Shown piece by piece: positions 1-7,771 of a DNA stretch of 64,000 nucleotides. The stretch is from the NCBI RefSeq assembly GCF_004343305.1, contig NZ_SMAF01000011.1, forward strand, positions 1 to 64,000, written 5' to 3'. Position numbers and translations under genes: made by a program. Within the stretch, counting starts at the first letter, position 1, and each line of letters starts with the position of its first letter. The notes beneath the pieces are model-generated. The model saw nothing but the letters and a program-made list of their open reading frames with translations, had not been told where the DNA came from and did not search any database. This DNA comes from Pseudofulvimonas gallinarii (lineage in GTDB: Bacteria > Pseudomonadota > Gammaproteobacteria > Xanthomonadales > UBA2363).

Positions 1-474
1 CGAGCGCGAGGCGGCGACGATGACGGTCGAGGAGCGGTTGGTGTACCGGCAGCGCTGCGCCCGGCCGGTCCTGGACGCCTTGAAGACCTGGCTGGACGGA
101 CTGCAGCACACCGTCATGGGCCAAAGCGGCACCGCCAAGGCCCTGGCCTACACGCTGCGGCGCTGGGACGCGCTCGTGCGCTACGTCGACAACGGCGCCA
201 GCCCCATCGACAACAACCTGGCCGAGAACGCCATCCGGCCGATCGCGCTGGGTCGCAAGAACTGGCTGTTCGCCGGCTCCGAACAGGCTGGCCGCCGGGC
301 CGCCGCCATCATGAGCCTGCTCGCCACCGCCAAGGCTAACGGCATCGAGCCGCACGCCTGGCTGGAAAACACCCTGACGCATCTGCCAACCACCCTCAAT
401 CGCGACATCGACAGCTTACTGCCGCTGCGGCGCGATTGAATCCGGGGGTGGGGGTGTCCTTACCGGACGCTTAC
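1..474 (+). mobile_element. IS66-family insertion sequence, right end only
   Basis: The element enters from outside the window. It carries the C-terminal part of an IS66-type transposase and ends at an outer sequence whose reverse complement begins GTAAGCGTCCGGTAAGG, the typical terminal inverted repeat of IS66-group elements. The end is placed at position 474 (the final CTTAC). The left end, accessory genes and target-site duplication cannot be seen. Confidence 0.85.
2..439 (+). CDS. tnpC: IS66-family transposase, C-terminal part (partial at window edge)
   Basis: The reading frame is open to the first base, so the true start lies upstream of the window. The visible 145 residues contain the end of the DDE catalytic domain: the D-NN-AE-N-R-P block around the motif SPIDNNLAENAIRPIALGRKN, with the catalytic Glu of LAENAIRP. 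It is followed by the short IS66 C-terminal domain (GSEQAGRRAAAIMSLLATAK, then a helical tail). It would cut and join DNA with the other IS66 proteins. No frameshift or stop is seen in the visible part, so the element could be intact. Confidence 0.9.
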   Translation, partial: EREAATMTVEERLVYRQRCARPVLDALKTWLDGLQHTVMGQSGTAKALAYTLRRWDALVRYVDNGASPIDNNLAENAIRPIALGRKNWLFAGSEQAGRRAAAIMSLLATAKANGIEPHAWLENTLTHLPTTLNRDIDSLLPLRRD

Positions 475-586
475 GTTCCTAGCAGGGGATAGGGCGCACG
501 GGCGCCACTGTCCGGGCGCCGCCGTCTGCGCCGGATGGGCTGGCCCGCTTTGGCTGGGCTATGCTTCCGGATCAGGAGGGCAGGCC

Positions 587-1975
587 ATGGAACTGACGTA
601 CTGTGGTGCCGCCGGCGTTGTCACCGGCTCGTGTCACCACCTTCGCATCGGGCGGCAGCAACTGCTGCTTGATTGCGGTCTTTTCCAGGGCGGCCGGGAA
701 GAGGAGGCGCGCAACATCCAGCCTTTTCCGTTCGATCCGCGTGCCATCGACGCAGTGGTCCTAAGTCACGCACACCTGGATCACTGCGGCCGCCTTCCAC
801 TGCTGGTCAGGCGTGGTTTTGACGGGCCGATCTATTCCCATCCGGCTTCAATCGATCTTGTCCGCGTGCTGTTGAAGGATGCCGCCTACCTCGAGCAGGC
901 CGACGTGGAGCGTGAGAACCGGAAGCGGGCGCGTCGGGGCGAGAAGCAGCTCAAACCGCTGTTTGACCTTGCCGACGTCGAAGCGGTGATGGCCCGAATG
1001 CGGCCGCTCCAGTTCAATGCGGCGGACGAAGTGCTCCCAGGGGTTGCCGCGACCTTGCTTCCCGCCGGGCACATCCTTGGCGCAGCGAGCGTCGTCCTGG
1101 ACGTCCACGACGCTGGGCGCCGGAAGCGCGTCGTGTTCAGTGGCGACCTCGGGCCCAGCGACACGACGCTGCTACGGAATCCGGCGCCGCCGGACTCTGC
1201 GGATCTGGTGCTTCTGGAGAGCACCTATGGTGACCGGAACCACCGCTCGCGCAGCGAGACATTGCAGGAAATCGGCAGCGTTCTCGAAGCGGCATGGGAG
1301 GCTGGTGGGAATCTTCTGGTTCCCGCATTCGCGATCGGACGGACCCAGGAAGTCCTTGCGCTGTTCGCCTCGCACCGCCACGAATGGAATCTCGACCGCT
1401 GGAGGATCTTCGTCGACAGTCCCATGGCCATCCAGGCGACCGGGATTCACCTGCGCCACGCCGACCTGTTCAATGACGAGGCCCAGGCCTTCATGGCCGG
1501 TCGGAGCCTGCGCGAACTGCTTCCCAACCTTCACGAAACACCGGAAGCAGCCCAGTCGATGCAGCTCAACAACATTCGCCGTGGCGCGATCATCCTGGCG
1601 GGTGCGGGTATGTGCACCGGCGGGCGCATCCTCCATCATCTTCGCCACAACCTGTGGCGGTCGCAGACGCAGGTGATGATCATCGGCTACCAGAGCGAGG
1701 GTACGCTCGGCCGCCGCCTGGTCGATCGCGCCGAAGTCGTCCGCATCTACGGCGAGGACGTGCGCGTCCAGGCTGGCATTCATACGGTTGGCGGGCTGTC
1801 GGCCCATGCCGGCCAGGACGAACTCGTCAAGTGGTACGGCAGTATCGGCGGCCGTCCGCCCGTGCATCTGGTCCACGGGGAGAAACGGGGACGCGACGGT
1901 TTGGCTGCGCGTCTCAACCATGACTATGGCGTCATCGCCCGGATGCCTGGACACGGCGAGGTCATTACCCTCTGA
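587..1975 (+). CDS. Beta-CASP metallo-beta-lactamase-fold RNase/exonuclease
   Basis: This 462-residue protein is probably a metal-dependent RNA-processing nuclease of the YSH1/CPSF73-like group, acting in the cytoplasm. The metallo-beta-lactamase motif HxHxDH is at residues 61-66 (SHAHLDHCG). It is followed by a metal-ligand His in PAGHILGAAS and an Asp in FSGDLGP. The beta-CASP insert follows (DSPMAIQATGIHLRH), and the C-terminal RNA-metabolising MBL segment contains GGLSAHAGQDEL and LVHGEK. The start is supported by AGGAGGG at 574-580, six bases before ATG. It is the first gene after the IS66 end and appears monocistronic. The family assignment is secure, but the RNA substrate is unknown. 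Confidence 0.88.
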   Translation: MELTYCGAAGVVTGSCHHLRIGRQQLLLDCGLFQGGREEEARNIQPFPFDPRAIDAVVLSHAHLDHCGRLPLLVRRGFDGPIYSHPASIDLVRVLLKDAAYLEQADVERENRKRARRGEKQLKPLFDLADVEAVMARMRPLQFNAADEVLPGVAATLLPAGHILGAASVVLDVHDAGRRKRVVFSGDLGPSDTTLLRNPAPPDSADLVLLESTYGDRNHRSRSETLQEIGSVLEAAWEAGGNLLVPAFAIGRTQEVLALFASHRHEWNLDRWRIFVDSPMAIQATGIHLRHADLFNDEAQAFMAGRSLRELLPNLHETPEAAQSMQLNNIRRGAIILAGAGMCTGGRILHHLRHNLWRSQTQVMIIGYQSEGTLGRRLVDRAEVVRIYGEDVRVQAGIHTVGGLSAHAGQDELVKWYGSIGGRPPVHLVHGEKRGRDGLAARLNHDYGVIARMPGHGEVITL

Positions 1976-2012
1976 GCGGCCGTGACGGATCGTGTGCATG
2001 CGGTCATGCAGG

Positions 2013-2018
2013 TAGAAT
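2013..2018 (+). promoter_or_regulatory. Possible -10 box of the tRNA gene
   Basis: TAGAAT lies 12 bases before the tRNA 5' end. The same TAGAATGC string occurs upstream of rpsP, relA and map in this window. No convincing -35 is visible at 17-bp spacing, so this is a weak call. Confidence 0.4.
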
Positions 2019-2030
2019 GCGGCATCGCGC

Positions 2031-2106
2031 GGGCCTATAGCTCAATGGTCAGAGCAGGGGACTCATAATCCCTTGGTTCCAGGTTCGAGTCCTGGTGGGC
2101 CCACCA
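2031..2106 (+). tRNA. tRNA with CAT anticodon, probably tRNA-Ile2 (lysidine type)
   Basis: A full 76-nt cloverleaf with encoded CCA is visible: acceptor GGGCCTA pairing with TGGGCCC, D arm GCTC/GAGC, anticodon arm GGGGA-CTCATAA-TCCCT, and T arm CCAGG/CCTGG. The anticodon CAT is at 2064-2066. CAT occurs in initiator Met, elongator Met and Ile2 tRNAs. The acceptor pairs C4:G69 and C5:G68 match the known recognition elements of TilS, which converts C34 to lysidine. This favours an AUA-decoding Ile2 tRNA over tRNA-Met. The terminal G1:C72 pair excludes the usual initiator form, which has an unpaired C1. Confidence 0.85.
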
Positions 2107-2191
2107 CACGCTGCATCCCGGTCCGAAATCCGACGCCCGCTTTGCGACGGTTGCGGCCCGCAGTGCGTATGATTCAGGAAAGACTTCCGGA

Positions 2192-3883
2192 ATGACGATG
2201 CGCCTGCTCCCTGTTCTCGCTTCGCTGCTCACCGTATTCCCCTCCGCGTCGCCCGCTTCCGATGGATTGCCGGGCGAGGGCATCAGCGCCGACAATCTTG
2301 CGCGGCACATCAGGACGCTTGCCTCCGACGAGTTCGAGGGCCGGGCGCCCGCCACCGCGGGCGAAGCAAAGACCGTCGATTACATCAGCGCCGAATTCCG
2401 CAAGGCCGGGCTGGTTCCGGCCGGCGACAACGGAACCTGGACCCAGCAGGTGACGCTGGTGCGAAGCGAAATCCAGGGCGAGGTGAATGCCTCGGTTACC
2501 GTGGACGGCAACAAGCGCCCGCTCGTGAAGGACGAGGACCTGGCCGTCGAGAGCCTGCATCCGGATCCGCGCGTAGACCTGCGCGACGTGCCGCTGGTCT
2601 TCGCCGGTTACGGCATCAGCGCGCCGGAACTGGACTGGGATGACTACGCCGGGCTGGACGTGCGCGACAAGGTGGTCGTGGTGTTGGTCAACGATCCGGA
2701 CTTCGAGAGTGGCGTCGGCCGTTTCGGCGGCAAGGCGATGACCTACTACGGTCGATGGACCTACAAGTACGAGGAAGCGGCACGGCGCGGCGCAGCCGGT
2801 GCCCTGATCGTCCATGAGACCGCACCGGCTGCGTATCCGTGGGCGACGGTGCGCAACGGACGCAACGGCCCGCAGTTCGACATCGTCCGCGAGGATGCAG
2901 CGGGATACCACCTGCGCATGCGTGGCTGGATCCAGCGCACCGTCGCGGAGCGCCTGTTCGCGGATTCCGGCTTCGATTTCGAGACGGCCAGGCGCGCCGC
3001 GCAGCAAGCCGGGTTCAAGGGCCATGCGCTGGCTGGTGCGACGATCAGCATCGCCTTCGACGTGAAACACGACCAGGTCCGGACGCGCAACGTCGCCGGA
3101 CTGCTGGCCGGCAGTCCGCAGGCGGAGCAGACCGTCATCGTTTCCGGTCACTGGGACAGTTTCGGCGTTACGCCGAATGCCGGACCGGATGGCGACGCCA
3201 TCATCAACGGCGCCGTCGACAATGCGACCGCCATCGCCTCGATGATCGAACTGGCGCGCGTGTTCGCCAGCGACAAGCCGCCACGACGCAGCCTGCTGTT
3301 CCTTGCCCTTGCCGCCGAGGAGAGTGGGCTGCTCGGCGCCAGGTATTACGTCTCCCGCCCATTGCGTCCGCTGCCGACCACGGCGGCCGTCATCAACATG
3401 GAGATGTGGAGTCCCGATGGCCCAACGCGTGACATATCGTCGTGGGGACTGGGAAAGGTTTCGCTGGAGCGCAGCCTGGTCGAGGCCGCGGCACGGGATG
3501 GCCGCACCTGGTCGCCCGACGACAACCTCGAAGCCGGCCTGTTCTATCGCGCCGATCATTTCGCGTTTGCACAGGCCGGTGTGCCGGCGATCACGATCGG
3601 CCCCGGCATGGACATGCTCGAAGGCGGCATCAGCGCCGGCAAGGCGGCGCGTGCCGACTATTTCGAGAAGCGCTATCACCAGCCGGGTGACGAGTTCGAC
3701 GACAGCTGGGACATGCGTGGTCCCGTGAGCGATACACAGACCGTCTATCGCCTCGTCCACGCCATCGCCAACAGTGGTGAATGGCCGCATTGGGACGAGG
3801 GCAGCGAATTCGCCGCGGAGCGGCGTCGCAGCGACGGCGAACGCCGGCAACCTGCAGCTGCGGGCGCCCCAGGCAGCGAGTGA
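2192..3883 (+). CDS. Secreted M28-family zinc metallopeptidase
   Basis: This 563-residue protein has an N-terminal signal peptide (hydrophobic stretch after MTMRLL, likely cleavage near SASPAS) and would act outside the cytoplasmic membrane as an aminopeptidase or carboxypeptidase. A PA-type lid region lies around residues 130-220. The M28 zinc ligands are visible: His320/Asp322 in GHWDS, bridging Asp343 in AVDNATA, Glu376-Glu377 in AAEESGLLGA, and His456 in ADHFAF. The fifth ligand position reads NMEMW (Glu404), where Asp is usual. It is a single gene between the tRNA and the convergent aidB. The peptide specificity is not predictable. Confidence 0.9.
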   Translation: MTMRLLPVLASLLTVFPSASPASDGLPGEGISADNLARHIRTLASDEFEGRAPATAGEAKTVDYISAEFRKAGLVPAGDNGTWTQQVTLVRSEIQGEVNASVTVDGNKRPLVKDEDLAVESLHPDPRVDLRDVPLVFAGYGISAPELDWDDYAGLDVRDKVVVVLVNDPDFESGVGRFGGKAMTYYGRWTYKYEEAARRGAAGALIVHETAPAAYPWATVRNGRNGPQFDIVREDAAGYHLRMRGWIQRTVAERLFADSGFDFETARRAAQQAGFKGHALAGATISIAFDVKHDQVRTRNVAGLLAGSPQAEQTVIVSGHWDSFGVTPNAGPDGDAIINGAVDNATAIASMIELARVFASDKPPRRSLLFLALAAEESGLLGARYYVSRPLRPLPTTAAVINMEMWSPDGPTRDISSWGLGKVSLERSLVEAAARDGRTWSPDDNLEAGLFYRADHFAFAQAGVPAITIGPGMDMLEGGISAGKAARADYFEKRYHQPGDEFDDSWDMRGPVSDTQTVYRLVHAIANSGEWPHWDEGSEFAAERRRSDGERRQPAAAGAPGSE

Positions 3884-4023
3884 TGGCCATCAGGTGTCAC
3901 CCGCCAACGACACGCGTACGAGATCACCGCGGTTCGCATTGAACCCTGGAGTGCGACGGCCCGCTCGGCCGCACAACGATGCGACGGTGGCCCGCGCCTC
4001 GAAGCCCGGATCAACGCCCGGGG

Positions 4024-5682
4024 TCAGGACGCCGGGAACGTTTGCGCAACCAGTTCCTCGAACGGCGTTGCGGGCGGCAGCGTGCCGAAGCATTGCCCAT
4101 GCCCGCCGCCCAACCGTGAGTCGATGAAGGCACCTGCGACCCGGTCGCGTCCGCTGCGGATGAGCTGGACTGCCTGCAGTGCCTGGGCGATGCGCTCGGT
4201 CAGCAGGCGCGAACGCGTTTCGATGGTGTCGCCGTCGTCGATGGTGGTGGCGATCCATCGCACCGCCGAATCGAGGGCACGACTTTCTCCGGCAACGCTT
4301 TCCAGTTCGCGCAACAAGGCATCCCGCGTTTCCGGTTCGCGACGCAGGGCGCGCAGTACATCCAGGCACTGGATGTTGCCGCTGCCTTCCCAGATGGAAT
4401 TCAGCGGTGCCTGGCGATAGAGCCGCGGCAGGATGTTCTCTTCGACATAGCCCAGGCCACCCAGGCATTCCTGCGCCTCGTTGACCATCGGCGGGCAGCG
4501 CTTGCAGACGTAGTACTTGCCTATCGCCGTGGCGATCCGCGCCAATGCCGCCTCCGCCGGGTCACGTTCGCCTGCGTCAATGGCGCGTGCCACCCGCATC
4601 GCCAGCACCATCGCCGCTTCCGACTCCAGCGACAGGTCGGCCAGCACGTTCGCCATCAGCGCATGCTCGACCAGCCGCTTGCCGAAGGCCATGCGCTGCC
4701 GCGCGTGGTGGATGGCCTGGACCAGCGCCTGGCGCATAATGCCGGCCGAACCGATCAGGCAGTCCTGCCGTGTGAGTGCGACCATTTCCAGGATCGTCGC
4801 CACGCCCCGGCCCTCCTCGCCGAGCAGCCAGGCGATGGTGCCGGTGAACTCCACCTCCGAGCTTGCGTTGCTCCAGTCGCCCAGCTTGTCCTTGAGACGC
4901 TGGATGCGGATGGCGTTGAGGGTGCCGTCGGGCAGGAAGCGCGGCAGCAGGAAACAGGACAGCCCGCCCTCCGCCTGCGCCAGCACCAGAAAGGCATCGC
5001 TCATGGGGGCGGAAAAGAAGAACTTGTGTCCCACCAGCTCATAGGCCTCGCCGGGACCGGGCGAGCCGACCGGGAACGCTCGCGTGCTGTTGCTGCGCAC
5101 GTCCGACCCGCCCTGTTTTTCGGTCATGCCCATGCCGATCGTGTTGCCGGCCTTCGCATGCGCGGCGACGAAGCGGCCGTCGTATCGAGGCGCAGTGATG
5201 CGCGGCAACCATTCACGCGCGAGCGACGGCTGCTTGCGCAGCGCCGGCACGCAGGCGTAGGTCATCGTCAACGGGCAGTTGTTGCCCTGCTCGGGCTGCA
5301 TGTGCAGGTACGCCAGTGCCGCGCGGGCGACATTCGCTCCCGGTGTACCGGCATGACGCCAGTAAAAATTGGGGATGCCATATTCCACACCCAGCTGCAT
5401 GATGCGGTGCCAGGAGGGATGGAAGTCCACCCGGTCGATGCGGTGCCCATACCGGTCGAAGGGCCGGAAAACGGGCCGGTTGGCGTTGGCGTCCTCGCCC
5501 AGGTGCATCAACTCGCCACCGGCGACCGGCCCGAAGGCGGCCACCTGCTCACGGGCCCAGCCGGCCCCCTCGCGCTCCAGTGCCGCCTGCAGCGCGGGAT
5601 CGGTAGCGAAGGCGTCGTAGTCGAGCAGGGGACTGGCCTGGTTTCCGACGGAATGGGTGAGGAATCGTTCGGCAATACGCAT
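4024..5682 (-). CDS. aidB: AidB-like acyl-CoA dehydrogenase
   Basis: This 552-residue flavoprotein resembles E. coli AidB along its whole length: N-terminal THSVGNQASPLLDY, the EREGAGW block, the substrate/FAD segment GMGMTEKQGGSD, and RLYRQAPLNSIWEGSGN near the end. AidB is an alkylation-response flavoprotein of the acyl-CoA dehydrogenase superfamily. It binds DNA in E. coli, and close relatives have been called isovaleryl-CoA dehydrogenases. The frame stays open upstream to 6111, but homology begins at the ATG at 5682, so that start is used. There is no partner electron-transfer gene beside it, and the gene is monocistronic. Confidence 0.88.
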   Translation of the reverse strand: MRIAERFLTHSVGNQASPLLDYDAFATDPALQAALEREGAGWAREQVAAFGPVAGGELMHLGEDANANRPVFRPFDRYGHRIDRVDFHPSWHRIMQLGVEYGIPNFYWRHAGTPGANVARAALAYLHMQPEQGNNCPLTMTYACVPALRKQPSLAREWLPRITAPRYDGRFVAAHAKAGNTIGMGMTEKQGGSDVRSNSTRAFPVGSPGPGEAYELVGHKFFFSAPMSDAFLVLAQAEGGLSCFLLPRFLPDGTLNAIRIQRLKDKLGDWSNASSEVEFTGTIAWLLGEEGRGVATILEMVALTRQDCLIGSAGIMRQALVQAIHHARQRMAFGKRLVEHALMANVLADLSLESEAAMVLAMRVARAIDAGERDPAEAALARIATAIGKYYVCKRCPPMVNEAQECLGGLGYVEENILPRLYRQAPLNSIWEGSGNIQCLDVLRALRREPETRDALLRELESVAGESRALDSAVRWIATTIDDGDTIETRSRLLTERIAQALQAVQLIRSGRDRVAGAFIDSRLGGGHGQCFGTLPPATPFEELVAQTFPAS

Positions 5683-6146
5683 GGTTAAAGTCCGGTTGCA
5701 CGGCATCCGTGGCGAAGATGGGGCGCATGACCGGAACGGTGGTGGTCTCGCCTCGCTGTCCATCATAGGCCGGCGCGGCCGCCCCTGGCCGTGCGTGGCG
5801 CCGTCGGCGCCGGCGCCCTTCCGCTGCCCGGGCCGGCTGACAGGCCGCGCGGCTGTGGTGGCGTTCCGGAACAGGCGCCTGATTGTCCGACCCGGCCCCG
5901 AGGCAAGGAGGCATATCGCGCACCCGCGGGATCGGTCTGGGCCAGAAGATCTGGCTGAGCGAAAAGATCTGGCGGTCATGCGCCTCCACGAGTCCCGCCC
6001 GCTTCCCGTGTCCGTTCCCGGCCGAAGATGCAGATTCTCGATGCTGCGAGTGGAGTGGAAGCCGGACCGGATCCACGTCGACGGTCCGGCGCTCGACCGA
6101 TTCCTTTGCACGGGGGCGCTGACGGGTCCTGCGCCGCTCAGGCCTG
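5683..6146. other. Intergenic region with no recognised gene
   Basis: This is 464 bases upstream of aidB and downstream of the nitrilase gene. Open frames on both strands have no recognisable protein signature. It must hold the aidB promoter, but no clear -35/-10 pair was found. A 9-bp inverted repeat (GACCCGGGC / GCCCGGGTC at 6150-6175) sits over the last codons of the neighbouring nitrilase gene and lacks a T-run. Confidence 0.5.
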
Positions 6147-7028
6147 CTAGACCCGGGCGCGCATCAGCCCGGGTCGCAGCTGCCGCGGCCAGTCGCGGTC
6201 GATGCCCACCTGGGCTGCGCAGCGGCTGCTTTCCAGTGAGTCGAAGTCAAGGCTGGCCTGGACCCAGGTGCCGACCGAACCGACGGTCGACGCCACGATG
6301 CCGTCGGCGGGCAGGCCCACGTCCATCGCCGCGTAGACGGCCGCTTCGCCGGTGTTGGTGTCCAGCGCCGGACTCCACGCCGCTTCGCCGGCAGTCACCG
6401 ACTGGGCGACGAAACAGCGGTTTTCCAGGGCCCGGGCAAGGCAACCCGTGCGCACGCGCGTCGCGCCAGCGGCGGTGTCCGTGCAGCTGGGAACCAGCAG
6501 CAGGCGCGCGCCGGCTTCCCATTGCGCCCGGGCCAGCAGCGGGAACTCGATGTCGTAGCAGATGGCGATGCCCAGTCGCACACCGTCCACATCGAACACC
6601 TTGAGCGCATCGCCCGGTTCGATCACGGCGGTGCTTTTCTCGAAACCGGTCAGCTGCAGTTTGTCCTGCCAAAGATGCATGCCGGCGGACGTGAACAGGT
6701 CGGCACGGTTGCGGTATCGCCCATCGCCGGCGTCGAGCAGGAAAGTGCCGGCGACGAGCGTCGTTCCGGACTCCCGTGCCAGGTCCGAGAACAGCTGCAG
6801 CCAGTCGGCGCGGTAGCGCTGGATCGCCGCCAGCGATGCGTGCAGGTCGTTGCGCACGGCGTTGTCGAAGGTCGCCGCCAGCTCCAGCGACAGGTACTCC
6901 GGCAGCACCAGCAGCTGCGCACCGGCAGCGGCAGCCTGCAGGACTTCGCCGCGCACGCGGGCGGCGAATGCAGGGAAGTCACCGGGTTCGCCAACCCGCC
7001 ATTTGGCGACGGCAACGCGGAGAATCAT
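6147..7028 (-). CDS. Carbon-nitrogen hydrolase (nitrilase superfamily)
   Basis: This 293-residue amidase-fold enzyme shows the Glu-Lys-Cys triad: Glu44 in LVLPEYLS, Lys in DKLQLTGFEK, and Cys in IAICYDIEFPLLAR. It should hydrolyse a small amide or nitrile in the cytoplasm; the substrate is unknown. Its ATG overlaps the stop of the upstream GNAT gene as ATGA, so the two are probably translationally coupled. In other bacteria one nitrilase branch (NB11 in the Pace and Brenner scheme) is fused to an N-terminal RimI-like acetyltransferase in a single protein. This pair looks like the split form of that fusion, in the same order. Confidence 0.88.
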   Translation of the reverse strand: MILRVAVAKWRVGEPGDFPAFAARVRGEVLQAAAAGAQLLVLPEYLSLELAATFDNAVRNDLHASLAAIQRYRADWLQLFSDLARESGTTLVAGTFLLDAGDGRYRNRADLFTSAGMHLWQDKLQLTGFEKSTAVIEPGDALKVFDVDGVRLGIAICYDIEFPLLARAQWEAGARLLLVPSCTDTAAGATRVRTGCLARALENRCFVAQSVTAGEAAWSPALDTNTGEAAVYAAMDVGLPADGIVASTVGSVGTWVQASLDFDSLESSRCAAQVGIDRDWPRQLRPGLMRARV

Positions 7029-7636
7029 GGCGCGGCCTCCAGCGGGCGCAACCAGAAGGTCAGGTCGTGGCCGATGTCACCGCGGCCGAGCTCATTCCAC
7101 GCCAGCTGCAGTGTCATGCCCTGCTGGCGGACGTAGCCGCGTTTCCGCCAGAACACCTCGTTGCCACGATAGGCCGCAGGCCGGCGAGGATCGTCGCCGG
7201 CGCGATCGACCGCCGCGAATGCGGTGACCGAGAAACCACCCAGCTCGCGGGCATGGGCTTCGCGATGGTCGAAGAACGCATGGCCGATGCCGCGACCGCG
7301 GTAGGCCGGCAGCAGGACCGACTCGCCGAAATAGAACACGCTTTCGACCGGCATGCCGCGCGCGAGGAAGGGCGCCTGGAACGCCGGCGTGTCCTCGGCC
7401 AGCGGGATGCCGGTGGAGGCGCCGATCACGCGGCCTTCAACGCAGGCGAGCACGCACACACTGCGCGGCGAAGCGGCATACGCGGCCAGATAGTCGCGCT
7501 CGTAATCCTCGTCGCCGTCGTACAGATAGGGCCAGTCGCGGAAGACGGTCATGCGCAGTCGCGCCACGTCGTCCAGGAACGGCAGCATCGTCGTGCCCGT
7601 GCAGCGACGGATGTCGATGGCGTTGCCTTGCTTCAT
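7025..7636 (-). CDS. GNAT-family N-acetyltransferase, coupled to nitrilase
   Basis: This 203-residue protein has a GNAT core. The acetyl-CoA-binding motif A is YRGRGIGHAFFDHREAHA, preceded by the strand FYFGESVLLPA. The C-terminal part (VFWRKRGYVRQQG) is the usual GNAT motif B region. It would acetylate an amine on a small molecule or peptide. It is the first gene of a two-gene unit, and its TGA overlaps the nitrilase ATG by four bases. The joint context suggests that acetylation and amide hydrolysis act on the same metabolite; this is inference. Confidence 0.85.
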   Translation of the reverse strand: MKQGNAIDIRRCTGTTMLPFLDDVARLRMTVFRDWPYLYDGDEDYERDYLAAYAASPRSVCVLACVEGRVIGASTGIPLAEDTPAFQAPFLARGMPVESVFYFGESVLLPAYRGRGIGHAFFDHREAHARELGGFSVTAFAAVDRAGDDPRRPAAYRGNEVFWRKRGYVRQQGMTLQLAWNELGRGDIGHDLTFWLRPLEAAP

Positions 7637-7771
7637 GCCGCGTATTGGCGCTCTGTCGCCGGCAACGGGTGCAGGCGCATCGGCCGCAAGGCATCGCGTT
7701 GCTGCATCGCCTTGCTCCGCCCTTCAACAAGGGACCAACCGACGAATGGAAGAATATTCCGGGCCATGCCG

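Noticed and set aside
6150-6175. Terminator after the nitrilase gene
   Set aside because: The 9-bp inverted repeat lies inside the last codons and is not followed by a T-run on the minus strand.
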